64,000 bases of DNA from Lethocerus indicus (GCA_019843655.1 JACDQD010000005.1:27600954-27664953), one strand, 5' to 3'; shown: positions 9,552 through 23,904, counted from the stretch's first letter. Program-made: numbers and translations. Notes: generated by a model from the letters alone, not told the origin.

Positions 9552-11301
9552 ATGAATCAACTAAGGTTTTGGTTGTTGCCTACTCTACTGACGGCACTGT
9601 CCACGGCGGTAATGATGGAAAACGTTAAAATTTTACCCTGCCATTCGGTAACCATTGTCCCCGAAACGGGGCAAGGTAGTTCCGAATATTTCTACAGGAC
9701 AACTGAAGACAACCGCAGTGGTAAGATGTACAATTTTTTAAAAATAATGTAACTATATTTCGATTTTCCGTCTGCAATCCGACCGAAGTGGAAACCGCTT
9801 TAGCTTAAGGCATAGGTGAGTGGAGTGGTGGCAAGAGTTTCCAAGCCAGATAAATAATTTAAGTTAAATAGGCAACTACATTTATTTAAACTCCACGGTT
9901 CTTGAAGTTAATAGAATTGAGAATTACTTGCTATTTTTTACTGTCGTATATTTCATTACTCTACCGTTTTCACTTTATTTGTTGGTAGTCAAGAGGCATC
10001 CTGTCTGTACCATCACTGCACTTTTACTAAGTTTAAACATTAAACAAATGAAATGAAATATTATAACGCTATTAATTATACTTAATTACATATTTCTTTT
10101 CCACAGGTGGTTGTACATTCATATTCGAAGGAGCGGAAAATACGAAGCTGGATTTAAGACTATACAACATTTACAATTATAGAGAGGCTCGGAGAGACCT
10201 GCAGTGCCAGTTTGGAGCCATAAAGGTTTACAGCTACCTACCGGACGGTAGTTTAAAACTCAAGGAGTCGTAAGTAAAAATATATTTGGATTGAAATTAC
10301 CGACGACAGTTCTAAAGTGAAAATAATCGAGAGTACCGGAAAATTTCCGTTTCAGGTTTTGCTCCACGGATCCCGACGGCAAACTGATTCAAACCGATAC
10401 CAACGTCGGCGTTATAATCTGGACGCTGAACAATGGCTCGTTCAGCGTTCAGGTGGCACCTTCCAGATTCCCACCTCGAACTATCACCAAGGAACAACCG
10501 AATCGAAATATAGAAGGCATGTTGCCCCCGCCCGGGGATCAACATCTCGACTGGGACGTCTTCGAAGCCGAATCATCGTTCGTCGATCAAAGATATCTAC
10601 CGTTTTTCAGCGGCCTCGAAGGCCAGTTCAAGAGCGACCAATTTCTTTCGTTTAAGCCCGAAACGAATTTCATCCCGATGTCTCTGTTCAGGGCGGCCGA
10701 CGCCGGCAAGGAACCTCGGCCCGTCCGGGAAATGGAGCCCGTGCAGTGTTATATCAAGACGGTTCTCGGCAAGCCGGGTCTCCTCTGTCCGATGACCGCC
10801 GATACGGCAAGCGCACTTTTTAAACCCAGTGTCCCCTACCCGATGTACCTGCAGGAGCCGATCTGGGGGAATACGTACGGGCGTCCGGCTCCTTCTTCTT
10901 ACTACGGAGCTCCCGGACCGCTCTACCACCAGGACAATTACGCTCCGCCAAATCCCTTCCCGTTCTCCCCGAGTTACTATCCTCCCGGTTGTTTCCCACC
11001 CAACTGCAACCCGATGACCGGAGCCTACCCGGGACGGCCGACGCAAATAGTCGAACTGACTACGCCGACCCCGACCGGTTCCCTAGTGGCGCCGAACGCC
11101 ACCCGCCCGACCGAGCCCACCACCACCGGCCAACTCCAACTGGTCAACAGTATGCCGGAGAAAATTCAAAACACCCCTCCACCTCCCATGACCCAATCCT
11201 CTTCATCCACCCCTCTAAATACCCCGCAGATTATGGCCTCTTCCGGTACCGTTTCCAGCCAAGTTTCTGTAATGGCACAATCTGAGAGCCAGACTCCATA
11301 A
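9552..11301 (+). CDS. Secreted CUB-like protein with a long Pro/Thr/Ser-rich C-terminal tail
   Basis: Three coding exons join in phase: 9552-9720, 10107-10269 and 10356-11301 (TAA), giving 425 aa. Residues 1-20 (MNQLRFWLLPTLLTALSTAV) form a signal peptide. The next 120 or so residues have a CUB-like layout. Cysteines occur at PCHS, GCTF, LQCQ and SFCS, with hydrophobic alternation ending in VGVIIWTLNNGSFSVQV, a pattern seen in several insect CUB proteins. From about residue 145 the protein is low complexity. It has Tyr/Pro-rich segments (SSYYGAPGPLYHQDNYAPP), one NCNP/GCFPPNC cysteine cluster, then a Thr/Pro/Ser tail that is a likely O-glycosylation region. The start ATG immediately precedes the signal peptide and follows a splice acceptor at 9537, implying a 5' UTR exon upstream. 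The last exon has much higher GC than its surroundings. The CUB assignment is from pattern, not a search, and the function is unknown. Confidence 0.75.
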
Positions 11302-11356
11302 AAAGAACTGGCGTCAGTGTTGACATATTTATTGAAAAACGCTAGTAAACGAATAT

Positions 11357-11362
11357 AATAAA
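11357..11362 (+). terminator. Poly(A) signal of the CUB-like gene
   Basis: AATAAA, 55 nt after the TAA at 11301. Confidence 0.6.
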
Positions 11363-12284
11363 CACGGTAGCGGGTTGTAAAATAGCCACCGAGTCATCTG
11401 AATTCATCTAGTGGAATTTTATTTTAATATAAATTATTTTATAATGGAAATCAAATTAGTTTTTTATTTTATCTAAATGCAACTTTTCATTATTTACAAT
11501 AAAACAATATATAAACCTTTGTATGTGCCTTTGTAGAATAATTAATTATTAATATTCAATCCGAGTTTGATCTAATTATTAATATTCAAAGCTTGAGTTA
11601 GGTTGTTTTGGGATCTGCAAGCATTTGGAATATCAACATTCATATAATTTTTTGCCTCAAGTCTCTTTTCACCATTGTCAAGAATATTACGAGGTACTTA
11701 AGCTGATGTTAGCAACTGTAGTTATCATTTCTTTGTCCTTTACTTTGCTATGCTAAGTGATGTAATATATTAATTGTTATGATCTAACATTTCCAAAATT
11801 TTCAGTTTGTTGTCCACAGATAATTTGAACTATAAGAAATCAATTGTACATACAATTATATATGTGAATAACCAATCAACCTTTCTGTTATGGTCATGTG
11901 AGTGGCCAAAATAGCAATAAACAAAATATAATAATTCCCTATTTTTTAGAGCTTACCTATATTCGCATTATATGTTATGAATAACTATTCAATAAAGATG
12001 TTGGTTACATTAACTGTAATAAATATTTCACATCTTCTCTTCCATGAGTAACATTAAAAATAATTATACATATCTTTAATTACAATTTACTTACCGAGGT
12101 TCCTATTAAGGAACCTGTGACTGCATAGAAAACATGTTGCATAGAAAAATGTTATTATAATTATGACAAGCCTAAATTATTATTCAATAAACAAAGGTTT
12201 AGTTGAATAAATATAAAGACAAATATGCTTAAATAAAATAAACTATAATTTAATTACAATACTATGAACATTAGAAAGAGCACT
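11363..12284. other. Convergent intergenic region
   Basis: AT-rich DNA between the 3' ends of the CUB-like gene (+) and SDR39U1 (-). A short duplication (TAATTATTAATATTCAA near 11540 and 11573) is visible. No gene is seen. A minus-strand ATTAAA at 12254-12249 could serve the SDR39U1 transcript. Confidence 0.5.
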
Positions 12285-15200
12285 TCAAAACAATTTCTTT
12301 GCAGAATAAAAGAGTTTGGCACACTCTTTAGTTGCAACATCTATCGAAGGATATTCATACATGAAGCCATATTCTTTCATTTTGCATGGGTGGACTTTTT
12401 GCCCTTTAGTCATTATTTTGGCTCTTTCTGGACTAAACATATAATTCAGCACAAATTCAGGTACACGGAAAAATGCAGGTCTCCTCATAGCATGAGCAAA
12501 AGCCACAGTGAACTCCTGATTAGTAATTACCTGTTAAATAAAAAAAAAATAGATACATTTTGCCAATACAGAAAATTTATGTCAATACACAAAAATTATT
12601 TATTCAAATCAGTAGTATTACTGTCTCATTTCATTTTTTCCTTGGATAAGCTAGTTTTGGCTTTATTTATTATTTATATTAACTTTTACCAAAATGTAAT
12701 GGATAATAAAAATAAAATAATGTACCTACCTGGGGTGCCACCCCATTCACAACACCCTGCACCTTTTCATTTTCTATAGCAAATAAAAACAGATTGCAGA
12801 GATCCTTAATGTGAATCCATGGCAAAAATTGCAGGCCCGATGCTATTGGACCTCCAACACCAAAGAAGAACGGCCAAAACATTTCTTTAATCATACCTCC
12901 ATGCCTTCCTAGCACAACACCTGAAATACAGACTCAATATAGAGAGACTCAACATATTTAGAAAGAAAATAGAAAATATTAGACTAATACATGAATAAAT
13001 GTAACATGTATTACATCAAAATTCAGTATAGTACTCATACTGGCATTTTATTACCACTCAACAGACAAATATACATATCCCCCCCTTGTATGAATGGAAC
13101 TGGAGATAAAGAACCAAATAATTTAACATATTTTTAAAATATTTATTGGAGGTCCATGAACAGAGGTTCATCATCTCTCTGACTTTTTTATTTCTTCTCA
13201 CAGTTTGAATAATATTAGTGATGACAAACTCACTTCTCTTATCAAAAATCGGATAAGTAACAATATATTTATTGAGTAATTATTATTTTATTTTAATACA
13301 TTATATTAATTTGTCAATTAAACAATTTTTTTCTTTTCAAACCATTACAAAGTGGCTTCATCTAATTTCTGATTATCTGTGTTCCTGAATGCATAATTTT
13401 ATCTCAGGATATCAGTTGGTAAATAATCTGACCCATCATTGTTTAAGGAAAAGAGCCAAGGTATTACATAATAATTAAGGAAAATTTAATATAATGAAGA
13501 AAGACAACATAATGATGGTAATTAGAGAATAATAAATAAAAGTCGAAAAAAGAAGGGTTATTCTTAAATTTGAATGACGATTCAACAAACAATATTGGTC
13601 TAGGAAATAAATAAATCTCACCTGACCGAATAGTGACTTGTCTTACAGGGACTTCAGGTGGTAGTTTAGCAGCACCTTCCCATTCAATAGCAAGTTTACT
13701 CAAAAAATCAAAACTCTCTTTTATTTCGGAGTCTTCTGTGTATTCTATCTCTGGATGGGGTCTGTAGATACCTGCATAGTAAATAAGACAGTCATGTATT
13801 TTAAGAACATCTGAAATGTTATAGTACTATAAATAATTTTATTAAATTCGAATAAAATAATATTAATAAATAAATTCTAGAAATTACATTTAATTTAAAT
13901 AATATCCACTGAAATGTAATGCACGTTTAAATATTTATTTATTAACAGAGAACATGCATTCTATATGCATCAATAAAAACTAAATCAAATACCAATTATT
14001 CAATGAGTGAAATAATTAAAATATTATGCTTATATAGAAATTAAACAAATTGTACAAACCAACGCCAGAAATTGAGATAAAGACATTAGGTTTCTTTTCA
14101 GCTTTGATTATAGCCTGGGAGAGTGTAAAAGTAGTGTTGACACGACTATTCCAGACATTTTGCTTGAAACCCGGCGTCCATCTTTGTTTAGGGTCAAGTA
14201 TATTCTGACCAGCTAAGTTGACGACAGCTGTCACATTCCCAGGAAGCCCTGAGGTACATACATCGAACTGCAGCACACATACACATTTAAATTTGAGTAT
14301 TCACATCATACACATGACAACTTAACTAAATTACACAGTGACTGTTCTGATTCCATGATGCTTTGATTCAAAAATTCTACAAATAAAGTGGAGGGCAAGA
14401 AAAAGTTAGTGTTCAGTTTCTTCTACATGCCAATCATGTTTTAGTAATTGTTTTTCTTCATGACACTCTACCAGCACATTCCATGTTCATTCAACAAGCC
14501 AAGAACCAGTGATATAAAATATCCTTTGTAATCCTTAAAATAAACATTTGTAAATCTACTGGCTAACTCAAATAGGAGAGATGACTGATGTGAGATAATT
14601 ATTGATATGATATTTTTTATAACATCAGTTCTGGAACTTTATTACCACAAAAATAAGCATTTAACAATGGACATTTTGTTTAATATAGAACAGTTCAGAA
14701 TAGAAAATGGTGGAATCAATTTTATCTAAGATCACATGTTAGTTACAAGACAAAGTAAAAGGTTTGAACTCACTTTTTTATTTCTTTTATTTTATCATTA
14801 ACCTTGTAAGTCCCTATCAAATTCCTCTTGCTTAGTCTTGGGCTAGATTGGTTTTGACTTATTGTCATCATCAATGAGCCATATCTTGGCTAATAATAAA
14901 GCAACCTGTCAGCATTGTTCCTAATTGTGATTATTTTGTATAGTTTTTTAATTTTAAGGATTTAAGAGTTCACTGATTTTAACTTTAAACAATGACTATA
15001 GTTTATCATATTTACAATGCAGTTTAATGTTGAAGATATTTCATTAACAACTAGTTTACCTAAGCACCTCTATGAATTGCTTGTATATAATGCTACTGCC
15101 AATGGCAACAGTAAAGTTAGTAATAATGTCAGACATGTAATGATACTACTGACAGAATATTTTAATATTCTGACTACCTTAATCCATTGTGCTATTGACA

Positions 15201-16299
15201 ATAGCCAAACTTAAAACTGGTCTGGCCTAGGACTGACAAGTAACAGAAGGCAGAAAGTAATACAGGTGCTTATATTCATAATCCTCAGAGAACATTTCAT
15301 AAATTAAACTAGCAATACTAATTGTAAAGAGTACCCAAGTCAAACACTGAGCACCAGGCATCCGAGAAATTACTGTAACTTCATATCCTTTAGATAACAA
15401 CAGTTGCCTTAGGGTAGAACCTATAAAACCTGTCCCACCACCTGAAAAATGTCATTATTAGTGAAATATTAAAGTATTATAATTATATTATAAGTAGGGA
15501 GTTGTTTTTAATAATCAGTTAGTATTTAACATGATGTTTTTCCAAGCTTTTGAAAAAGACCTAGATATTAGACTTTGGATTAATAAATTGCAAAACAGTA
15601 TTTTTGTAATATACACATTTTTAATCCACGTTATAACAAAAAGGGTACATAATACCATTATTAGTATATGACTAAAAGAAATACAAATAAAAAAATTTAA
15701 CACCGCTTTATTAAAATAAAGCATAAAGAGAATAGAATTATAAAAAAAAACTAATGTCTACTTAATTTTATTAATTTTAATGTCCTCACGAATTGTGATA
15801 CCCAATGGTTGTGACAATATAAAAAATAACATAATGCAACATTTTAGAACTATTTCAAATTGCGCAATTATGAAGATTATATGAAACATAAATGCCCCAT
15901 TGAACCAAATTAAAAATTAATTTTGTTTCTATCAATTTTTTCTATGATTATACATTTAAACCTAGATCTAAATTTCCATGGCTTACATACTTTAATTGAA
16001 ATACATAAATTCCTAAGTCTTTTACTGCTTTGAAACCAAAAATTGCTCTTTTTTTTACATGAAAAGGGTAACATTTCTTTCAATATCAAATTTACAGTGT
16101 TGAGTCAATCATAAAATGACTCATTTACAGCAATACGTAAACAGCATCTTAGCTCTAACAACATAGTAAGATTACAATAACTGGCTTTGTACTTTTCTAA
16201 TAATTAATAATACTCCTTCGACGCTATTGTCAGTCATTTTTAACCGAAATGAAAATTTCTTTTTGACTTACCAAGTAGGACGTGACCTGAGATCGCCAT
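12285..16299 (-). CDS. SDR39U1: Epimerase family protein SDR39U1 (atypical short-chain dehydrogenase)
   Basis: Six exons join in phase: 16299-16272, 15441-15335, 14267-14060, 13771-13622, 12920-12730 and 12530-12285 (TGA), giving 309 aa, close to vertebrate SDR39U1. The nucleotide-binding motif GGGTGFIG lies at residues 10-17 and is split by intron 1. VNLAGQNI (61-68) replaces the family's VNLAGENI. It is followed by SISGVGIY, RSGVVLGRHGG, a GPIASGLQFLPWIHIKDL block and VNGVAPQ, all SDR39U1/YfcH signatures. The last exon carries the C-terminal DUF1731-type region (RAKIMTKGQKV). Proteins of this group bind NADP(H), but their substrate is not settled. The first exon codes for only nine residues plus one base. 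The gene is divergent from MED10, whose ATG is 876 bp away. Confidence 0.93.
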
Positions 16300-17174
16300 T
16301 TCAGAAAATTATTCACTTGACAATTCTTGATACCGGCAGGAGAAGCCGAAACTGGCTTCTCTTCACAGCAAAAACTGCATCTAATAACCAATCATCAGAA
16401 CTGCAATCAGTGGAAAGCAAAGTTGTAGTATACTTAGCCTTTGACTAACAGATGATTTCCAACGAAAAAGAAACAAAACAGTGGCGCCAAAGATTACAGA
16501 CACAAATTACTGCCAAAACTGAAATTGATGTTTAAAACTTCTAGGATTAAAAAAAGATACAAAATTACTAGATAATGATTCATTCATTTATAATACTGAA
16601 TCAGTTACATATAACAATCGTCAACATCTCATTGAAATTATGTTAGTATTCAATTTTAGCGCTGTTTTTAGTATTTCTTACCACAGACATACAGCAAGTT
16701 GTGCACGTCTTTGTATTAAGAAAGAACACAAGGTTAATTTATCACAAGGAACATTTAGTTTTAATTAGAAGTTCTAATACCTTACAATTTAAATTCCTAT
16801 CGTAAAATATTACATAACATATTATAGCCTATTGATTTGTTTTATTGGATTAACGATTTTAAATTAAGGCATTATTGTTCTATTTACTTTAATTATCAAA
16901 CTGTTATTGAAATAGATTAACAAATTGTAGTACTAATGGGAAATGTTTAAAACACCGTACTGAATTTTACTAATTTTCTTCAATTTTTTTAGTTAATTTG
17001 ATTCACGCGATATTAAGAAAAATTAAAGCAACCTATTCTTTATTTTTTATAGATATATATTTGTTGTATATAAAAGAAAAAGGTAAACATTGGGCAATTA
17101 TTTTAATTAGTTCATGTTGTCAGCGCTGTTTTTCAACAGTTTTCTTCAACAGAAGGCATCTATAAGTTGGAGAG
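16300..17174. promoter_or_regulatory. Divergent promoter region SDR39U1 / MED10
   Basis: 875 bp lie between the two head-to-head start codons. No TATA or CpG-rich block is evident. A pyrimidine-rich start region (CTTCAACAGAAGG) precedes the MED10 ATG. Shared regulation is plausible from the layout only. Confidence 0.4.
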
Positions 17175-18685
17175 ATGGCTTCGTCTCTCGAAAATTTAGA
17201 AACCCAGCTTGAAATGTTCATCGAAAATGTACGTCAGATTCGTATTATAGTCAGTGATTTTCAGCCGCAAGGTCAGAACGTTTTGAACCAAAAAATGTAA
17301 GCATTTTGAAATTTTATATTTTCATTACGTGTGACATATGCTGTAGGCTATCTCCTCATTCCGTAATAAATTCAATTGTTTCAATTCGACGATTCGAAGT
17401 AACATGTTTATTTAGAATCAAGTCAAATTTGGACTGCGTTATATAAAATCTGAACTAGCCATTCATTCACAAGATACATTTGTACAGTGCTCATATATGT
17501 GCACCCATTGCTGTTTGTAGTGGTCCATATTAAGTGATACCTTTTTGTAAGAATTTTGAAGTTTATTATGTTAGTTCATAAAAATAAAAAACCCTTAATT
17601 TCATTATATTGGTGGAATCATTTTTAAAAATGTCACAGTTCCTCCATTATCCTCTGTTTCCTACAACAATGTTTATTCACATTTGTATCTAATTCTTTAT
17701 AGACAGTCATTAGTTTATGGTTTGCAAGAAGTGGACAAATTAAAATCTCAAGTTCAAGATGTTCATGTACCCTTGGAAGTGTTCGAGTAAGTAGCTTTTC
17801 TGTTGTGAAATTTACTTAGTGAATTTATTTAGGTTGTGTTCTGGGTCCTGTATTAGCCTGGTTTCAACTCCTCACAATTTTCAATAGCATTCTGTTTCCA
17901 ATAAAATGAGGTTATATATTATATGCATCAATTGCTGATAAAACATCTTGTCAGTACTTTGGATTATACATACTTTATCTCTGGTGATGACATATGCAAA
18001 CAACTGTTATGGAGTCTGCGATCCACACTTTGCTTATAACACCAATCTTTAAACCCCACCATGGGTTTGGTGTTTCTGACCAAGTTGTCATCTGGGGGGT
18101 TTTTTAACTCACTAATTATCACCTCTGTAAAAAATACATATAAATTAGTAAAAATGACATTACCACGTTACCTCTACTATGGGGGGAAAAAAAATTATTT
18201 TAAGGTTGGGGTGGTGGTGGTTCAGTGGCTAAAGCCAAGTTAAGACTAGGTTTATATCAAGTTTAATACACATGCTATGGCCATAGCTCATAAAGTCAAG
18301 TCCTAAGAATAAAATCAAAATAATAATTTATCTTTCAAATTTGAAAATCCAATAATTATCCTGTATAACAGTATGTATAGATTGTTAGAGTTTTTAATTA
18401 TTTGCAACTCATATTCAGTATTATGATATTAATGATAGTTATTAAGATAAATTAAACTTATATATGAACTTGTTTTTTTCCAGTTATATTGACAATGGAA
18501 GAAACCCTCAGCTTTATACTAAAGACTGCATTGAAAAAGCTCTAACAAAGAATGAACAAGTGAAAGGGAAAATTGATGCCTACAGGAGGTTTAAATCCTA
18601 TCTACTGGTGGAATTAAACAATGTATTCCCCAATGAGCTTGCCAAGTATCGTGCCATTCGCGGTGATGAACGCCCGATCACATGA
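17175..18685 (+). CDS. MED10: Mediator complex subunit 10
   Basis: Three exons join in phase: 17175-17296, 17703-17786 and 18484-18685 (TGA), giving 135 aa, the same length as human MED10. Recognised segments are IIVSDFQPQGQNVLNQK in exon 1, VPLEVFDYIDNGRNPQLYTK across the exon 2/3 junction and KNEQVKGKIDAYRRFKSYL in exon 3, ending YRAIRGDERPIT. MED10 belongs to the middle module of Mediator, which links transcription factors to RNA polymerase II in the nucleus, and pairs there with MED14 and the MED4/MED9 and MED7/MED21 heterodimers. The start follows the divergent SDR39U1 promoter. A second Mediator subunit, MED21, lies 18 kb to the right. Confidence 0.95.
18207..18303 (+). repeat. tRNA-derived SINE-like copy in MED10 intron 2
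   Basis: TGGTTCAGTGGCTAAAGCC resembles a tRNA D-arm (A box). About 75 bp downstream, AAAGTCAAGTCC resembles a decayed B box. A related B-box segment with similar flanks (GGCTCATGGAGTCATGGATT then CAAGTCC) occurs at 24390-24418, which supports a dispersed family. The copy is degraded and its ends are unclear. Confidence 0.4.
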
Positions 18686-18862
18686 ACTTATTTTTAAACC
18701 CTAGAAATATACAATGAGTTTTATATATTATTATTATTAGTATTTCTGCACTGGTTTATTGTACAAATAATTACAATATTTGAATGAATTGTGTTTTAAA
18801 TTACCATTTTGCCCATATTATAATGATTTACAATATATATTTTTTTAGACCTATAATCCATT

Positions 18863-18868
18863 AATAAA
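18863..18868 (+). terminator. Poly(A) signal of MED10
   Basis: AATAAA about 180 nt after the stop. A further AATAAA near 18959 is an alternative. Confidence 0.5.
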
Positions 18869-20339
18869 CTTAGAATTTTCAGTACTATATTTGTTTGTTA
18901 CAATTTCAACACCTTTCTGACAAGATTCTATCTATTGTAAACTAATATTGTATTGCTCAAATAAACTAAGCCTTTCAGTTGACTACTAGTTGATAAATGA
19001 ATACAGACAAGCCTCTCTTAAACAATTGATGTAATGATATTTTTCTCTTAATGAATAAGTTCTACTGGTGCTCACGTATTGAAATATCAAACATTTAAAA
19101 GAAACTATTTCCAATTTTTAAAAGATGCTACATTTTTATACATTAATAATAAAATCCATAACGGATAATTTTCTGTTTTCACTCACTTATTTGGTCTTAA
19201 GCTAGAACAGATTCGGCTTTCCACCAGAGTGGCATTCTCTCCATAATGAGGCATACTCCGTAATTATGAAGTATTTAACCAAGCGGCTGCCTATGAGCAT
19301 CTTGAGACCACTGATACAATCATGCTCCTGTTGCCATGATCCATTAATAACACAGTGAAGTATTTAGTCACAACAGTTTTTAATGAAATAACATTATCAT
19401 TGAACAACAATTGTGTTATGTATACAAGCTTCGTGAACTTTCATCAGCCCCTCTGATAATATCAAAAACCTCTTTGGGTAAATTACAAAATATACATTTC
19501 AAACCATCATAGACCCATCATCTTTGACACAATAAACTTCTATTTAACTAAAGCTAAGGTATACTTTTTAATCAATCCACAAAAATTACAATATTTAGTT
19601 CTAGATAATGTTTTTAAGTGAAATTTTATGTTTTTGTTTAAGTTTTATGTTCTATATTTTTCATATCCGTAATGAACCTTGTGGAGTTCTACTTTACAAA
19701 ATTCATATGAAATGTATTACATGTTGGTCACTATATTATAAAGTGGATACTATAATGGTTTGGTATTTTTCATGTAGAAAAACATTTTCACAAATAAAAT
19801 AAGCACTACCAAATTTTTTCCTGTTGCATACACATCATTAAATTGGATGAATTATTAACACTTGGCATGAAGTTAATAAAGTTTGTTTAAGCTTTTTTAT
19901 TATTTCCAGTCATTACTAATTAAAGTAAAAATTCCTTACCGTCTGGAGAAGGAGGAATTTTATACCTCTCTTCTTATTCCAACAAAGAAATTATGTATAA
20001 AACAAATATCCCAGTATTAGTAAGGGAAATATATTTTATGAATTAGTAGTTATGACATCCAAATAATATTTTTCAATAAAGATTCCAAATTTCTAATGTT
20101 TGGAAACACTAAATGCTAACATATTAATAATTGAAAATGGTCTTTGGGTACATTCATATTCATCCAGACTGTATCAAAAATTGTTACCAATATGTTTGGA
20201 TGAAATTAAATGAATTTTAAATAATTCAAATTCAATTATTTAATGTTTCCTTAAAATTTATACTCGAAGCTAACAGAAGCCAAAATGATCTATCGAAATA
20301 GTGAAAATATGAAATTTTAAATTGAAATTTCGAAACAAA

Positions 20340-20389
20340 CGAATGAATACTCTGGATGGATTTGAAGAAGTCGGCGGTAAATGTCGGAG
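20340..20389 (+). other. Candidate 5' non-coding exon of Set1
   Basis: The segment ends with CGGAG|GTGAGTG, a near-consensus splice donor, in a locally GC-rich context (GAAGTCGGCGGTAAATGTCG). Joining it to the acceptor at 25020 would give a 4.6-kb first intron. The 5' boundary is unknown. This is inference from the splice signal only. Confidence 0.25.
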
Positions 20390-23300
20390 GTGAGTGTGGC
20401 GTGGGAGGGAATTCACTTCTTATTCTTATTCCAAAAGGGGGGGTTGTTTGGTATTCTTCAGGTTTTGTTCACTCTACGGCTGTAAATTCTGCAAATTAAA
20501 AATTCAACTTTTTAACTTAAACAGGCATTGCCTTAAGTCTGATCAGGAAAATCCAAACTTCCAGTATACAGGACTTATTTTAAACTCTTAAATGCTGTTT
20601 TGTATCAATGCTTGTACCGATGGCTTTGTTTAATAAACTTAGTTTATTGCCTAAATTACGAGAGATATGAAAATTAGAGATAGAATACTGACCAAAAGAT
20701 CGAGGGCCGGTAAATATCGTTCACGGTACGGAATATATTAGTTTTTAATAAAAAAAAAAATTATAACTTTTTTCATGATTTATTAATAGCTAATTCTACG
20801 TGCTTTTTCTAATATAAAACATTTTTCAATATTCTCATTTTTATTTAATATGCAGCGATTGTTGAACTTACAGGGTATGCTTTCCAGTGTGGAAGCTCGT
20901 TTCTGTATAACGGAAAAAAATACGCTTGCATGTAAAAAATTAAGCCTTACTGGTATAAATTACGGCGCTGGATACATTTTTAAAATTTATCAATAAATAT
21001 CCGGGGGGTGTTTCAAATTGGCAGTGGGTAATATAATATCAGTTGATAAAAATTGGTTTGGCAACATTGAATTTTGCGAGGTCCTAGTTAGATACACACA
21101 GTAGTTGATGTCCGCGATCTGTGGAAGTTTGTGTACTGGCTGTAATTCAATCGCCGATTCGTCAACGATCAATTACACTTTTGGTAAGAACGATACAGTG
21201 TCCGAGTAGCCGCATTGTACAGTTAGTGTGACCCTAGTTTTGGCCCCTCACCGCCGGGATCCCCGGTTTTAAGCAGCTGACATATAACCTAGAACTTGTA
21301 CTGGGGAATATTTGAATAGAGATGCTCTTACCTTCTCAAATACGATTTGTACACTTTAAAAATGAAGGAGGATAGGCGACAGTCCCGAATACCGGCCACC
21401 TTTGCTCTAATTGTAAATGATCCGCCGATCTGTTCTGGCGGTAGACCGCTCAGTTTTTAAAAAAAGACAAAGACCCAACAGATACTGCCTTAGGAGCGAT
21501 GTTTCCTTCCAGTTTTGGATATTTTTTAAAAAGTGCGCTATCTTTAGAACCTGTATGATCATTGCTTCAGTAATATTTGTAAGTAAGATGCAGATTTTCA
21601 TTCATTTTCTTTAATCAAACTGCAAAAAATGTGTTTGCCATTGTGTAAACTCAACACAATTCTGTTTGAGCATTACAACAAATAGAATTATCGATAATAT
21701 GAATATTATTATTGCTTAATTGCTTGAAATTAGATCTATTGAGAATTTTGTTTGAAAAACTAACATTGTATAACAGCTATCAGTTCCATGCTATTTTGGG
21801 TAATCCATACAGATAATATAAGCCTAAAAAAGCAGTTTGAAAAAGTGAAATAAGTTAAAATCAGATATGTGTATTTAATGTAACAATTTGTTTGAACTCT
21901 GAAAACAATATTTGGAAATCTGAAAATACTCCGAATTTGAGTTCTCGCTTAGCTCATTTCCAGTTAGCATGACTTTTTCCTTCCATGATAACTTGCCAAA
22001 TGTCAAATATAACTGAATTATATTTTGGTTGTAAGAAAATATAACCAGTCATATTCATAACCTTTAGTCCAGGTTATATATTGTTTTACCTGGCATTTAT
22101 AAACATCAATGCAGTTGTGAGTGCATTGTGGCTATTCATTTGCTAATTTATCATTATGAATACAGAAATTCAATTTAGATTTTTCTGTCATGTACACCTA
22201 CACGTACCTGGTCAGGATGATCAACGTTTCTTTTAATTCTTTCAGTTAATATTATGTACTATTAACATGCACTGTTAATTATACTATCAAAAATTGTTTG
22301 TTCTTAATAGATATATATTATTCAATTCCAAATAGTAGTTCAATTACATTTTTTTTTTGAGAATTGGGCTTAATCAATTTTGCTATTTTGAGCAAACTTG
22401 CCATTTGGAAATGAGCTATTTGTCATGCAAAAAATTATTTTGGAAGGTAGTTTACAATTATAAATCATGTGTTTTATATATAGGCAGTGCTTACCTTAAA
22501 TTAACAAGTGCACACATTCTATTACACAGAATTTATTGAGCAGCATCTTTTCATTTGGTATTTATTTTAATATATTTTATTGCTTTTCATGTTTTATCTT
22601 GCTCATATAAGTTTGAATGTCTTAACCTCTATACCATTGAAACCTCTCCTTTAAAACAGCTGATCAAATAAACAATAAATAGAGGTTATACATTTGCAGT
22701 GGTTATTTCATTTTTTGAATAAGAGTGATTTCCTAAAATGTTTCTAGTTTATATAAAAATATTTACAGATATTTATCCATTATTCAAAACAACACACCTG
22801 CTAAAGAATGAAAAAGAGATTGATTTTTATTTGTTCTTTGGACCTAAATGCATTCATGACAAATTATTTTATTTGTTGTCAAATGTCAAGATAACTGATT
22901 GGAGCATTATCAGTTTATAAAACTCACAGGGCTTGCTATAATTCAATGAAAAAACTGAATAGGAAAAAAGTTATATGCCATAACTAACATATATGTTTAA
23001 GATAATTAGATTATTAGATTCAAATATTTATTACACAATTAGCTCAAATAATGTTTACAACATAAAATATTAATTCTAGTGGTAAGAAATGTAGAAAAAT
23101 AATAACCTGAATATTAACATATTTGGTGGTTTATGATTAATTTATTTGACATATTAATTATCTTTGGTATCTAGTTTGTTATGGTTTAGTCATTGTGAAC
23201 ACTAAATGTTAGGATTATTTTGCTGCTACTGACATTCTCCACATTAATTTTTGTATGGTCTGTCTTAATTTTCCCTGTCAGTCACACCACACATATCCTG

Positions 23301-23904
23301 TCTGTTCTGTACCACTCCACTGTTAGTTGTAATCCGAATATTCTGAACCTTCAGATCCTCTCCATATAAATACAATAAACTCGTGCTGTAAAGAGAAAAA
23401 GTACCTTGTACTTTTTATTTTCAACTATTTATTTTACCATATATTTCAACTTGCCCATTTTACCATGAAAGGGACACATGGGTTTTTTTGAATAATTCAT
23501 GATAAAACAACATTGGGCATCTCCTAAAGAGCCCTATGATGAAAGATATAAATTAAAGTTGCTGCTCTTCAAACTGAGTTCTATTCAAATCAGAAGAATT
23601 ACAGTCTTATCAATCCATGCCCTAAAGTGATAATGGTTGAACATAAAGTCCAAATCTGCAAAATGTATAATATGCCCTTAGTAATGTTTAACTTTTTTTT
23701 GACATTGATTTTGGTACCTTTGTGCTTGTTTTGAATTTAAATATTCAGTTCAAAGAAAACGTTGCAACTGATGGCAATTGAACTCATGACCTTGTCTATA
23801 TCTCAGGAACACTCTTATTACCCTTACACAAAGATTCTTAAATTAACTCAAATCCATGAACAAATTTCAGTTTGGGTGGTTCATTAGTTCCTTCCCTACA
23901 TCAG

